Shown: positions 41,381 through 49,581 of the stretch, in pieces | How positions within the stretch are numbered: position 1 is the first letter of the stretch | How the letters are laid out: each line of letters begins with the position of its first letter | Assembly (NCBI GenBank): GCA_018057825.1 | Contig: JAGPCY010000027.1 | Location: 62,001-126,000, forward strand | Direction: 5' to 3' | DNA: 64,000 nt | Source of the DNA: Kofleriaceae bacterium | GTDB lineage: Bacteria > Myxococcota_A > Polyangia > Haliangiales > Haliangiaceae | Made by a program: the position numbers and the translations under genes | The notes under the pieces: model-generated | What the model was told of the DNA's origin: nothing | Databases searched by the model: none | Seen by the model: the letters and a program-made list of their open reading frames with translations, nothing else

Positions 41381-42640
41381 ATGAGCCAGCCCAGCCACGA
41401 CCACCACGACGACCACGGCCACCACGGCTCGCGGTTCATCCAGCACCACTACGACGACGCCCAGCACCAGTTCGACTCGGGCAAGCTCGGGATCTGGTTC
41501 TTCCTGGTCCAGGAGATCCTGTTCTTCTCGGCGCTGTTCGTCGCGTACATCCTGTACCGCCACCACCGACCCGAGATCTACGCCTACGCCCACTCCTACC
41601 TCGACGTGAAGTGGGGCGCGATCAACACCGCGGTGCTGATCGTGTCGTCGCTGTCGGCGGCGTGGGCGGTGCGGTGCGCGCAGCTCGCGCAGCGCCGCGG
41701 CCTGATCGCGGCGCTGGCGATCACGATCGTCTGCGCGCTCGGGTTCCTCGGGATCAAGACCGTCGAGTACACCCACAAGGTCCACGAGCGGATCCTGTGG
41801 GGCCGGTACTTCGACCCGTGCATCGCCGCCGCCGGCAACCCGCTGCTCAACAAGGGCAACAACTGCCCGGGCGTCAAGACCTCGGTGGTCTGGGACAGCG
41901 CCACCAACAAGGCCGGCGCCGGCTGCCTCGACGGCGACTACGATCTCGACAAGCGCCAGGACGGCATCCAGGCGATCTGCGAGGTCGCCGAGGTCCGGGC
42001 CCAGACGACGGTGACCTACAAGGACGTGCCGGACGACAAGCGGCCGGGCAAGACCAAGCGCGAGGCCAGCTACGTCACCCAGGAGCTCGGCCGGGTCGCG
42101 ATCGCCAAGTGCGAGCCGGGCAAGAGCGCCAAGCCGTGCTGGCAGCTCGCGGTCCACCCGAAGATCTGCCCGACCGGCCCGGCGGCGATGGTCCTCTACG
42201 GCGATCACACCGTGCGCGCCAGCGTCCCGACCAAGTCGGCGGGCACCGGCCTGCGCATCGAGGCGTCGTGTCAGGCCGCGCCGGCCGCGGCCGCCGCCGC
42301 CGGCGACGCCTTCGCGCCGGTCGAGGGTGGGCAGGGCCTCGGTCAGGGTGGCCTGTCGACCGCGCCGCGCAAGAGCGCGCACGATCTCAAGCGCGAGTTC
42401 CAGAGCGGGCCGCCGCCCGAGCACACCAACATGTTCTTCAGCATCTACTTCGCGATGACCGGGCTCCACGGCATCCACGTGCTGGTGGGCGTGTTCATCT
42501 TCATCTGGCTCCTGTGGCGGGCGATCCGCGGCGACTTCACGCCTGACTACTTCGGGCCGATCGACTACGCCGCGCTGTACTGGCACCTGGTCGACCTGAT
42601 CTGGATCTTCCTGTTCCCGCTCCTCTACCTGATCCACTGA
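41381..42640 (+). CDS. coxC: Cytochrome c oxidase subunit III with a large Cys-rich insertion
   Basis: 419 aa, about twice the usual 200 aa. Residues 1-34 are His/Asp-rich. Helices 1-3 (about 36-58, 80-100 and 106-125) and helices 4-5 (from HTNMFFSIYFAMTGLHGIHVLVG near 348 to the end) match CoxC. Between them, from FDPC near 145 to about 345, is an insertion with eight Cys, Lys-rich text and an Ala/Gly linker. With the standard topology this loop is periplasmic, so disulfides are possible. It is absent from normal caa3 subunit III and does not look like a sequencing error because the reading frame and codon bias continue through it. Confidence 0.92.
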   Translation: MSQPSHDHHDDHGHHGSRFIQHHYDDAQHQFDSGKLGIWFFLVQEILFFSALFVAYILYRHHRPEIYAYAHSYLDVKWGAINTAVLIVSSLSAAWAVRCAQLAQRRGLIAALAITIVCALGFLGIKTVEYTHKVHERILWGRYFDPCIAAAGNPLLNKGNNCPGVKTSVVWDSATNKAGAGCLDGDYDLDKRQDGIQAICEVAEVRAQTTVTYKDVPDDKRPGKTKREASYVTQELGRVAIAKCEPGKSAKPCWQLAVHPKICPTGPAAMVLYGDHTVRASVPTKSAGTGLRIEASCQAAPAAAAAAGDAFAPVEGGQGLGQGGLSTAPRKSAHDLKREFQSGPPPEHTNMFFSIYFAMTGLHGIHVLVGVFIFIWLLWRAIRGDFTPDYFGPIDYAALYWHLVDLIWIFLFPLLYLIH

Positions 42641-42667
42641 GCTGATCCACTGAGCTGATCCACTGCG
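42629..42667 (+). repeat. Triple 13-bp tandem repeat at the coxC stop
   Basis: Three copies of CTGATCCACTGAG (the last with one change). The first contains the final coxC codons and stop. Slippage here would keep the stop in place, as each copy repeats it. Confidence 0.95.
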
Positions 42668-42742
42668 AGGGCGCGGCGACGAGGTCGCGCGACGACCCTC
42701 TCTGCGCCGCCCTGCGACGACGACCGACCGCGGAGTTCACCC

Positions 42743-43123
42743 ATGGCTGACCACGCCCACGCTCACGACGACCACCACGGCATCTCCCACGTGGCCCCGG
42801 TCAAGGTCCTGCTCGGGACCTGGATCGCGCTCATGATCCTGACGGTGATCACCGTCGGCGCGACCAAGATCGATCTCGGGGCCTCCTACAACCTGGCGCT
42901 GGCGATGGCGATCGCGGTCGTCAAGGCCACGCTGGTGGTGCTGTTCTTCATGCACCTGCGCTACGACAAGCTGTTCCACTCGGTGCTGGTGGTCGGGGGC
43001 ATCCTGGCGGCCGCGCTGTTCGTCGGCTTCGCGCTCATGGACTCGAACCAGTACCAGGCCTCGATCATCTGGGACGTCAGCGCGCCGCCGGCGGCGCCGA
43101 TCGGTCCGCCGCCGCTGCCCTGA
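42743..43123 (+). CDS. coxD: Cytochrome c oxidase subunit IV
   Basis: 126 aa, matching the bacterial caa3-type subunit IV family. A His/Asp-rich N-terminus, like those of ActC, ActDE and CoxC, precedes three helices: VLLGTWIALMILTVITVG, LALAMAIAVVKATLVVLFFMHLRYDK (the conserved KATLVVLFFMHL signature) and SVLVVGGILAAALFVGF. It ends in a Pro-rich tail. Last gene of the respiratory operon, 102 nt after coxC, with GGAG before the ATG. Convergent with the FecR-like gene. Confidence 0.93.
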   Translation: MADHAHAHDDHHGISHVAPVKVLLGTWIALMILTVITVGATKIDLGASYNLALAMAIAVVKATLVVLFFMHLRYDKLFHSVLVVGGILAAALFVGFALMDSNQYQASIIWDVSAPPAAPIGPPPLP

Positions 43124-43177
43124 GCGCGCGGGCGACGGGCGGTGGGGCGAGTTCGCGGGGTGGTTCGCGGGGCTGGG

Positions 43178-44344
43178 TCAGCGGGTCTGGGTGACGCGGA
43201 CGGCGAGGGCGCGGCGGGGGCCGTCCTCGGCCACCGCGGTGTAGCTGTGGGCCGCGGCCCGGCAGCGGTCGTCGAGGTCGCGCTCGCACAGGATCCGCAG
43301 GCGGAGCCAAGCCACCGGGTCGCGCTCGGCGCCTCGAGGGAACCGCCGCTGGTAGGCGTCGAGGGCGCGCAGGGCCTCGGCGGCCCGGCCCCGACCCCAC
43401 TGGGTGCGGGCCAGCCCCCACAGGGCCGACGCCGCGCGCGGTCCACGACCGTCGATCGATTCGCGGGTGAAGGCGGCGATCGGGTCGGCCTCGCCGGCCG
43501 GTAGCGGCGGCGCAGCGGCGATGCCCGGCGCGGCCAGGGCGCGGCGCAGCTCGACCACCGGGTCGGCCGGCGCCGCGGGGCGCACCGGGTCGCGGGGGCG
43601 CGGGCGCTCGCCGCTCGGGCGCGGGCGCTCGACCCGGCGGTCGCGGTCATCGCCGACCGGCGCGGGTGGCGCCACGGCCGAACGGTCGGGGAGGGCGGGC
43701 AGGTGTGCGGGGGCCGGACCGAGGCCAGGCGGCGCGGTCGGCGCGGCGGCCGCGCCGAGGGCGACCGCGGCGATCGCCGCGACCGTCGGTCGGCCGCTCG
43801 GGTCGAGCGACCAGCGCTGGTCGGCGGCGACCGCGGCGGTGGCGCCGGCCCGCTCGACCTCGACCAGGCCGTGGTGGACCTCGACCGAGACCGTGGGATC
43901 GCGGCGGACCGTGAAGGCCGTGCCGACCACCCGGACGTGGACGTCGCCGGCCGCGACCACCAGCGGCGGTCGGCCGCGGCGCGGCGCGACCTCGAGGCTG
44001 ACCACGCCAGTGGCCAGGGTGACCAGCACCCCGCCGGCGGGTCGGGTCACGGTGAACTGCGAGCCCGGCGTGGCGTCGATCGTGACGTCGCCCAGGGCCA
44101 GGTGCGCGCCGTCGGCCGCGGCCGTGACCGTCAGCGGCGCCGGTGGGCTGTGGTGGGGGCTCGGCCAGACCGCCACGGCGGCCGCCACCCCGGCGGCGGC
44201 CAGCGCCGGCAGCCACAGCCAGCGGCGGCGCGGCGGTTCGGACGCGGCGACCGCGTCGCCGACGTGGGCGACGATCCGCCCCTCGAGGTGGTGCCAGCGC
44301 TCGGGCGCGAGGGGCTCGACCGGGACGCGATCGCGCAGGCTCAC
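43178..44344 (-). CDS. FecR domain-containing anti-sigma/receptor protein
   Basis: 388 aa. GTG start overlapping the sigma-factor stop by GTGA. One membrane helix near residues 41-60 (WLWLPALAAAGVAAAVAVW), then a FecR-type beta domain: DATPGSQFTVTRP near 87, VVSLEVAPRRGRPPLVVAAGDVHVRVVGTAFTVRRDP near 115-150 and VEVHHGLVEVER. A Pro/Arg-rich linker and a C-terminal TPR-like region (ALWGLARTQWGRGRAAEALRALDAYQRRFP) follow. It would bind the ECF sigma factor in the cytosol and sense an envelope signal; no TonB receptor gene is adjacent. Confidence 0.88.
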   Translation of the reverse strand: MSLRDRVPVEPLAPERWHHLEGRIVAHVGDAVAASEPPRRRWLWLPALAAAGVAAAVAVWPSPHHSPPAPLTVTAAADGAHLALGDVTIDATPGSQFTVTRPAGGVLVTLATGVVSLEVAPRRGRPPLVVAAGDVHVRVVGTAFTVRRDPTVSVEVHHGLVEVERAGATAAVAADQRWSLDPSGRPTVAAIAAVALGAAAAPTAPPGLGPAPAHLPALPDRSAVAPPAPVGDDRDRRVERPRPSGERPRPRDPVRPAAPADPVVELRRALAAPGIAAAPPLPAGEADPIAAFTRESIDGRGPRAASALWGLARTQWGRGRAAEALRALDAYQRRFPRGAERDPVAWLRLRILCERDLDDRCRAAAHSYTAVAEDGPRRALAVRVTQTR

Positions 44345-44949
44345 GGGGCACCTCGATCGTCGGCGAGGAACTCGCGCAGGACCGGATCGCGGCGGGCGGC
44401 CGCGTCGAGGGCCCGGCGGGCCCGCCACACCCGCAGCTTGGTCGCGGTCACGGTGGCGCTGGTGATCGCCGCGACCTCGGCCAGGGGCCGGCCGTCGAGC
44501 TCGTGGAGGGCGAAGGCGATCCGGCTGGCCGGCGCCAGGTCGTCGAGCGCGCGGTAGAACCGCCGCACCCCCTCGCGGGCCAGGCTGGCGTCGGCGCCGT
44601 CGAGCTCGAGCACGCCCTCGGCGGTCGGGGCGTCGACCGTGAGCGCCGTCTGGCCGCGACGCCGGGCGATCGCGCGGTAGGCCACGCGGACCGCGATCCG
44701 GTCGATCCAGGTCGCCAGGCTGGCCTCGGCCCGCCACGACGACAGCGACGCGAACACCTGGATGAACGTCTCCTGCAGGAGATCCTCCATCTCGGCGTTG
44801 CCGCCGAGGATCCGGTACAGCGCGGCGTGGACCCGGGTGCGGTAGCGCCGAAACAGGTCGCGGGCCGCCGCCTCCTGGGCCCCGGTGGCCCGGTCGAGGC
44901 AGCGTTCGACCAGGCCGACGTCCTCGAGGTAGGTGGCGCGCGAGGTCAC
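44341..44949 (-). CDS. ECF RNA polymerase sigma factor
   Basis: 202 aa, typical for ECF sigma factors. Region 2 is at about residues 20-100 (AARDLFRRYRTRVHAALYRILGGNAEMEDLLQETFIQVFASLSSWR, including the -10 binding helix), and region 4 at about 130-180 (RALDDLAPASRIAFALHELDGRPLAEVAAITSATVTATKLRVWRAR), the HTH that reads the -35. The GTG start has a CACCAT word 6 nt before it. Paired with the FecR-like gene through a 4-nt overlap, so the two form a signalling unit. Its target promoters cannot be read here. Confidence 0.93.
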   Translation of the reverse strand: MTSRATYLEDVGLVERCLDRATGAQEAAARDLFRRYRTRVHAALYRILGGNAEMEDLLQETFIQVFASLSSWRAEASLATWIDRIAVRVAYRAIARRRGQTALTVDAPTAEGVLELDGADASLAREGVRRFYRALDDLAPASRIAFALHELDGRPLAEVAAITSATVTATKLRVWRARRALDAAARRDPVLREFLADDRGAP

Positions 44950-45001
44950 GGTGGGATGGTGGCGGCCGGCCCGGCCGCGGTTACCGAAAAACGTGCGGCG
45001 G

Positions 45002-45814
45002 TCAGCGCGGCTGGGCCATGAGGAACATCGGCTGGTTGATGCAGTGGCCGCCGTCGACCACCAGGACCGTCCCGGTCACGTAGGCGGCGGCCGACGAGCG
45101 CAGGAAGACCGCGGCCGCGGCGATCTCGTCGACCGTGCCGAAGCGACCGAGCGGGATGCCGGCCTGGGCCCGCTGGGCGGCGTCGCCGGGGGCCAGGCGA
45201 CGCATGCCCTCGGTGTCGCCGATCGGGCCGGGCGCGATGCCGTTGACCCGGATGCCGGCGCCGCCCCACTCGACCGCGAGGTTCCGCGTCAGGGCGTCGA
45301 TGCCGGCCTTGGCCGCCGAGGCGTGGAGCTGGAGCGGCGTGCCGTGGTAGTGGAGCGTCGCCGACAGGTTGATGATCGCGCCCGACCGCGACGCCGACAG
45401 CGCCGCGAAGGCCGCCTTGCACAGGTGGAAGGTGCCGTTCAGATCGATCTCGATCACGGTGCGAAAGGCGTTGGCCGACAGCGCGGTGGCCGGCGCCAGG
45501 AAGTTGCCGGCCGCGTTGTTGACCAGGGTGTCGAGCTTGCCGAACCGGGCCACGGTGGCGTCGACCATCCGCTGCGCATCGTCCGGGTTCCGGACGTCGC
45601 CGGCGACGGTCAGGACCTCGCGCCCGGTCGCGGCGCCGACCTCGGCCGCGGTCGCCGCGAGCACCTCGGCCTTGCGGCTGGCGATGCACACGTCGGCGCC
45701 CAGGCGGGCGAACGCGGCGGCGATGCCGCGGCCGATGCCGGTGCCGCCGCCGGTGATGAGGGCCACGTGGCCGGTCAGGGCGTCGGCGCGATAGACGTCG
45801 AGGGGCGAGGTCAC
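45002..45814 (-). CDS. SDR family, 2,4-dienoyl-CoA reductase-like (DECR2 type)
   Basis: 270 aa. Rossmann signature GGGTGIGRGIAAAFA near residue 22 and LVNNAAGNFLAPA near 95 for NADP(H) binding. The segment SATLHYHGTPLQLHASAAKAGIDALTRNLAVEWG near 148-181 and APGPIGDTEGMRRL near 194-207 match peroxisomal/bacterial DECR2, which lack the classical SDR Tyr and use Lys with an Asp. It would reduce 2,4-dienoyl-CoA in unsaturated fatty-acid oxidation, fitting the acyl-CoA dehydrogenase elsewhere in the window. GTG start with TACCGT 6 nt upstream and no Shine-Dalgarno. Confidence 0.9.
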   Translation of the reverse strand: MTSPLDVYRADALTGHVALITGGGTGIGRGIAAAFARLGADVCIASRKAEVLAATAAEVGAATGREVLTVAGDVRNPDDAQRMVDATVARFGKLDTLVNNAAGNFLAPATALSANAFRTVIEIDLNGTFHLCKAAFAALSASRSGAIINLSATLHYHGTPLQLHASAAKAGIDALTRNLAVEWGGAGIRVNGIAPGPIGDTEGMRRLAPGDAAQRAQAGIPLGRFGTVDEIAAAAVFLRSSAAAYVTGTVLVVDGGHCINQPMFLMAQPR

Positions 45815-45820
45815 CGCCCG

Positions 45821-45826
45821 ACGGTA
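45821..45826 (-). promoter_or_regulatory. TANNNT box before the DECR2-like gene
   Basis: TACCGT on the minus strand, exactly 6 nt before the GTG at 45814. Same hexamer and spacing as at 59940. Confidence 0.45.
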
Positions 45827-45965
45827 CCGCGCGGCGATTTCGGGAACCAGCGCACGGCCGCGGTGTCATGGTCTGTGAGCCGAGACGAGGTGGCGCCGCT
45901 GGGGCGCCGCCGGCGCCCGCCCGACGAGCTTGCTCGCGGCGGTCGCGCCCCGGCTGGAGGATCGC

Positions 45966-46364
45966 ATGCGCCGAGCCATCACCCTCGCGCGTGGGGCCAT
46001 CTGTGCCCTCGCGCTCACCCTGATCGTGTCCCCTGCGGTTGCCGACAAGCGCAAGAAGCGCGTCAAGCCGCGGCCGTCGATCGCCGCATGCACCAACTTC
46101 GATCAAGTCGACCGGGTCGACGACGGCGTCGATCTGTTGATCGGCAACCAGTGCGAGCTCGAGGTGTCGTGTTCGGTATCGTGGACCGTGACCTGCGCCC
46201 CGGACAGCAAGCGCAAGCGTCGCCACCAGGGCGGCAAGGCGTTTCGCCTGGCGATCGCCCAGGTCGAGTCCACCAACGCCAGCGCCGCGATGTGCGGCAA
46301 CGATGGCTGGGTGATCGATGACGTGGTGTGGGCGTGCGAGCCCGTGGCGCCGTCGGCGCCGTGA
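45966..46364 (+). CDS. Small secreted protein, Cys-containing
   Basis: 132 aa. The ATG at 45966 has GGAGG 6-10 nt before it. A signal peptide ends SPAVADK near residue 27. The mature part begins with a Lys/Arg-rich stretch (KRKKRVKPRP), then about 85 residues with six Cys (AACTNF, NQCELEVSCSVSWTVTCAP, AAMCGNDGW, WACEP), which is compatible with three disulfides. No family recognised. It stands alone, divergent from the DECR2-like gene. Confidence 0.8.
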   Translation: MRRAITLARGAICALALTLIVSPAVADKRKKRVKPRPSIAACTNFDQVDRVDDGVDLLIGNQCELEVSCSVSWTVTCAPDSKRKRRHQGGKAFRLAIAQVESTNASAAMCGNDGWVIDDVVWACEPVAPSAP

Positions 46365-46637
46365 CCGGGAGGTGGGCGCCGGGCGGCGGTGGTGGCTGCG
46401 GGATCGGGCGCTTGAGCCCGGACCCGTCGGAGCGAGGTCGATAGATTTCAGCGGGTTGTGCGTGGCGGCGGGGAGGCGGACGAAACCGTAGATCGGGCGG
46501 CTGGGTCCTGCGTGTGTAGGCTGTAACTCGACGATGACCGGTGACCGGCGACCGCGCGACCCCCGCGCTCAGGTTGTGGTCCCGATCAAGCGTCGGGCGG
46601 CAAACCCACCACGACGTAGTATAAGGACCACAAGGCC
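46365..46637 (+). other. Intergenic region with a degenerate repeat
   Basis: 273 bp. TAGATTTCAG at 46442-46451 followed by TGCGTGG matches the start of the 74-bp repeat found after rpsA; the rest has diverged. A TAGTATAAGG at 46617-46626 may combine a -10-like word with the ribosome site of the next gene. Nothing else seen. Confidence 0.35.
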
Positions 46638-47834
46638 ATGGGCACCCGACTGGACATCGACGCGCTGCTCGTCGGCGCTCTCTACGGAGAGCTCGACGGC
46701 GACGACCGAGCCCGGCTCGACGCTCACCTGGCGAGCCATCCGGACGACCGCGCCGCCCTCGACGGGCTCCGCGCCACCCGCGCGTTCCTCGTCGACCACC
46801 GGGCGCGGGAGCTGCTCGGCGCGGCCGAGCCGCCGGGCGCGATCTCGGCGCGCTTGCTCCAGGAGGCGGCGCGCCGCGCGCCGGTGCGCCGCGCGCCCAA
46901 CGGGCTGTGGGCCTTCCTGGCCGGGCTCCTCCGGCCGATCGCCGCCCATCCGGCGCTGTCTGCCGCCGCGGTCGCGATGCTGGTCGTCGGGGTCGGTACG
47001 ATCATGACCCGCGACGGTCGGCTCGAGGTCGCCCAGCCGCAGGTCAACCAGCCCCAGGTCAACCAGCCGCAGGTCGATCAGCCTGGGGCCCCGCGCGCCG
47101 AGGCCGCCGTCGCTCCGGCCCCGACCGCTGGCGCCGCGCCGGCGGCCGATCCCGCCCCCGAGGCGGTCAACGAGGGCCTGGCGGTGAGCCTCGACGACGT
47201 GGCCGTCGCGCGGGCTGACGCCGACCGGGCCCGCGCCGGCGCGGCGACAGGCGGGTCGACAGAGAAGGCGCTGGGCGCGACGACAGGTGGTGGCAAGCCG
47301 CTGTCCCGCCCGACCAAGGAAGCCCGCAAGGGCGCCCCGCGCGACCCGGCGTTCCTCGAGGTCGACAAGAAGGACCTGGGCAGCGACCTGGCGATGCGCG
47401 AGGAGGACGAGGGCTACCAGGGCACGGGCCAGGGCGGCGCGCCCGTGGGAGGCGCGACGTCGACGACCAGCCTCTCGCTCGCAGACGGCGAGGCCGTCGG
47501 CGACAGCGTCGCCCCGGCAGCGACCGCGCGGCCGGTCGCGCCGGCCCCGGACCGCGGGGCGGCGACGGCCCCGCCGCCGCCTCCGGCGAACGAGGCCTGG
47601 GCCCGCGATCAGCACGCCCGCATGGTCCGGCTGGTCAACGACGGCCGATGCACCGAGGCCGGTCAGATCGGCGCCGAGATCGCCCGCAAGGCCCCCGACT
47701 ACTACCAGTCCGCGATCGCCAACGACCGCGCGCTGCGCTCGTGCAAGGCCTACGTCGAACAGGCCCGCCGCGCCAAGGCGCCGGCGCCGAAGGCCAAAAA
47801 CGATGCGCCGGCCGACAGCGAGCGCGCCAAGTAG
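46638..47834 (+). CDS. Anti-sigma-factor-like membrane protein
   Basis: 398 aa. Residues 1-60 form a helical domain (DIDALLVGALYGELDGDDRARLDAHLASHPDDRAALDGL) like the anti-sigma RsiW/zf-HC2 fold but without the zinc-binding Cys and His. One membrane helix near 96-118 is followed by VNQPQVNQPQ repeats, a low-complexity Ala/Pro/Gly region, and a C-terminal helical part (ARDQHARMVRLVNDGRCTEAGQIGAEIARKAPDYY) that looks TPR-like. No sigma factor gene is adjacent. AAGGA lies about 9 nt before the ATG. It probably senses envelope state for a sigma factor elsewhere. Confidence 0.75.
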   Translation: MGTRLDIDALLVGALYGELDGDDRARLDAHLASHPDDRAALDGLRATRAFLVDHRARELLGAAEPPGAISARLLQEAARRAPVRRAPNGLWAFLAGLLRPIAAHPALSAAAVAMLVVGVGTIMTRDGRLEVAQPQVNQPQVNQPQVDQPGAPRAEAAVAPAPTAGAAPAADPAPEAVNEGLAVSLDDVAVARADADRARAGAATGGSTEKALGATTGGGKPLSRPTKEARKGAPRDPAFLEVDKKDLGSDLAMREEDEGYQGTGQGGAPVGGATSTTSLSLADGEAVGDSVAPAATARPVAPAPDRGAATAPPPPPANEAWARDQHARMVRLVNDGRCTEAGQIGAEIARKAPDYYQSAIANDRALRSCKAYVEQARRAKAPAPKAKNDAPADSERAK

Positions 47835-47852
47835 GAGCGCGGGCCCGATGCC

Positions 47853-47896
47853 CTCGCCCGGCGGTCTGTCAGCGCTCGCCCGGCGGTCAATCAGCG
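47853..47896. repeat. 22-bp tandem repeat between convergent genes
   Basis: Two copies of CTCGCCCGGCGGTCTGTCAG plus CG (47853-47874 and 47875-47896), differing at two bases, between the convergent anti-sigma-like gene and the PP2C gene. Possibly part of the terminator region. Confidence 0.85.
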
Positions 47897-47912
47897 CGCG
47901 ATCCGTGCGCGG

Positions 47913-48722
47913 TCAGTACGCCTGCTGGTAGCCGTACTGCGGCTGGGCCATGGCCCAGGTGGTGTCGAAGAAGGCCTGGGTCAGCACCACCGTGATGTTG
48001 TCGGTGCCGCCGTTGTTGTTGGCGGCCCGGACCAGGTTCTGGGCGGTGACCTCGAGCGGATCGCCCGCGGTCATGATCTCGCGGATCATCCAGTCGTCGA
48101 CGAGGTCCGAGAGCCCATCGCAGCACAAGAGGAACACGTCGCCGTGCTCCACCTGCAGGGCGTTGTGCTCGATCTCGACCGCGGCGTCGAGCCCGACGGC
48201 GCGGATGATCACGTTGGAGGTCGCCGGACCGAGCTGGCCGATCAGGTCGGGGCGGTCCTGGTACAGGTTGCGCAGCGAGTGGTCGCGGGTGATCGGGTGG
48301 AACTGGCCGTGGCGCAAGAGATAGGCCCGCGAGTCGCCGCAGTGGGCGAAGTGGGCGGTCGCCCCCTCGATGCGCATGCCGACCGCGGTCGTGCCCATGC
48401 CGTGGCAGGTCGGATCGATCTGCGCGCGCTGGAACACCGCCGCGTTCGCCGCCTTCATCGCTGCGACCAGCGGGTCCTGGCCCGGGGCCGGGCGGGGATC
48501 GTTGGTCTTCATGGCGTGGACGATGGTCCGGATCGCCAGGTCGGAGGCCACCTGACCGGAGGCGTGGCCGCCCATGCCGTCGCACACGAGGTACACGCCG
48601 AGGAAGTCGTCGAAGTACATCGCGTCTTCGTTCTGCGTGCGCTGGGCACCTACATCAGTCAGCCCGACGCCGCGCATCATGAACGGCTCGATCGGGATGA
48701 CCTTCGGGTCGGGAGAGTTCAT
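47913..48722 (-). CDS. PP2C-type Ser/Thr protein phosphatase
   Basis: 269 aa, a single PPM domain. Motifs in order: VGLTDVGAQRTQNEDA near 18-33 with the metal Asp of the family, YLVCDGMGGHASGQVASDLA near 44-63, HFAHCGDSRAYLLR near 125-138, LCCDGLSDLVDD near 200-211 and GGTDNITVVL near 240. It removes phosphate from Ser/Thr in a Mn/Mg-dependent way. It is the last gene of a minus-strand cluster with a Ser/Thr kinase, so it is probably the antagonist of that kinase. GAGGGG lies before the ATG. Confidence 0.95.
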   Translation of the reverse strand: MNSPDPKVIPIEPFMMRGVGLTDVGAQRTQNEDAMYFDDFLGVYLVCDGMGGHASGQVASDLAIRTIVHAMKTNDPRPAPGQDPLVAAMKAANAAVFQRAQIDPTCHGMGTTAVGMRIEGATAHFAHCGDSRAYLLRHGQFHPITRDHSLRNLYQDRPDLIGQLGPATSNVIIRAVGLDAAVEIEHNALQVEHGDVFLLCCDGLSDLVDDWMIREIMTAGDPLEVTAQNLVRAANNNGGTDNITVVLTQAFFDTTWAMAQPQYGYQQAY

Positions 48723-48783
48723 GGACCCCTCGTGGACATGGCGCGGGCACCCCTAGTACGGCGGAGACGCGCAGGATCTCCCC

Positions 48784-49572
48784 TCATGACAGGCCTCGAT
48801 CCTTGCGGGCCTGCGCGATCGCCGCGACGGTCGACTCGCCCCAGAAACCACCAGCCGCCTCGCGGAACCGGGTGCGGGCGTCCCGAGCGGCCTCGGCGAA
48901 GGTGTCCCAGGTCGGACGCTCGGGGCGCCAGGCCATGACCTCGCGCACGACCCCGTGAGCGTCGTAGATCGGCGGCTCGGCGTCGTCGTCGATCGGCGGC
49001 GGTACGAGGACCCGTTCGAACTCCTCGACCGGCCGGTAGAGGTCGCGCAAGACCGCCTGGGGCGCGGCCATGGCGAGCGCCGCCTCGACCTCGTTGTCGC
49101 GCTGGTAGCTGCGGCCCTCGCCGATGGTCGCGAGCTCCTCTTCGGTCGGCACCCGGACCTTCAGGATCGACGGATCGAAGCGTGGCGGCGGCGGCTCGGG
49201 CTGGCGAAACCTGTCGGCGTGGTCGCGGTGGCGCTCGAGGAGCGCGATGGACGCTGGCGTGATCGCGGTGCTGGCGAGCGCGATCCGCTTCTGGCGTTCC
49301 TGAAACTCGCGGTCGAGGACCTGATCGATGTCCTCGACGTCCTCGCCACCGGCCAGGAGCGCCGCCGCCTCCGACAGCCGCTCCGCGACGACCATCGCGC
49401 TCGGCCGCTGGAACCACTTCTCGAGGTCCGCGAGCTCGCCGGGCGACATGGTCGCGGTCAGGTCGTCGACCTGATCCGGGGTGCGGGCCAGGACATCCTT
49501 GGCGCGCAGCTCCGCGGCCGGGCTCGCCGGCGCCTCGGGTGGCGCGTCGGGGGCGTCGTCGTCGATCGCCAT
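48784..49572 (-). CDS. Unknown protein between kinase and phosphatase
   Basis: 262 aa, not recognised. It is acidic, Pro/Ala-rich at the N-terminus, and has no signal peptide or membrane segment. Helical text such as SAMVVAERLSEAAALLAGGEDVEDIDQVLDREFQERQKRIALAST in the middle, then a Pro-rich piece (EPPPPRFDPSILKVRVPTEEELATIGEGRSY). Starting 9 nt after the kinase stop and ending 61 nt before the PP2C start, it is probably cotranscribed with both and may be a kinase substrate or adaptor. Several Thr and Ser residues near acidic groups could be phosphorylated. Confidence 0.75.
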   Translation of the reverse strand: MAIDDDAPDAPPEAPASPAAELRAKDVLARTPDQVDDLTATMSPGELADLEKWFQRPSAMVVAERLSEAAALLAGGEDVEDIDQVLDREFQERQKRIALASTAITPASIALLERHRDHADRFRQPEPPPPRFDPSILKVRVPTEEELATIGEGRSYQRDNEVEAALAMAAPQAVLRDLYRPVEEFERVLVPPPIDDDAEPPIYDAHGVVREVMAWRPERPTWDTFAEAARDARTRFREAAGGFWGESTVAAIAQARKDRGLS

Positions 49573-49581
49573 GGCGGTCGA

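Noticed and set aside
47078-47368. Antisense frames over the anti-sigma-like gene
   Set aside because: Shadow frames with no start signal; the plus-strand gene has a ribosome site and a clear membrane helix.
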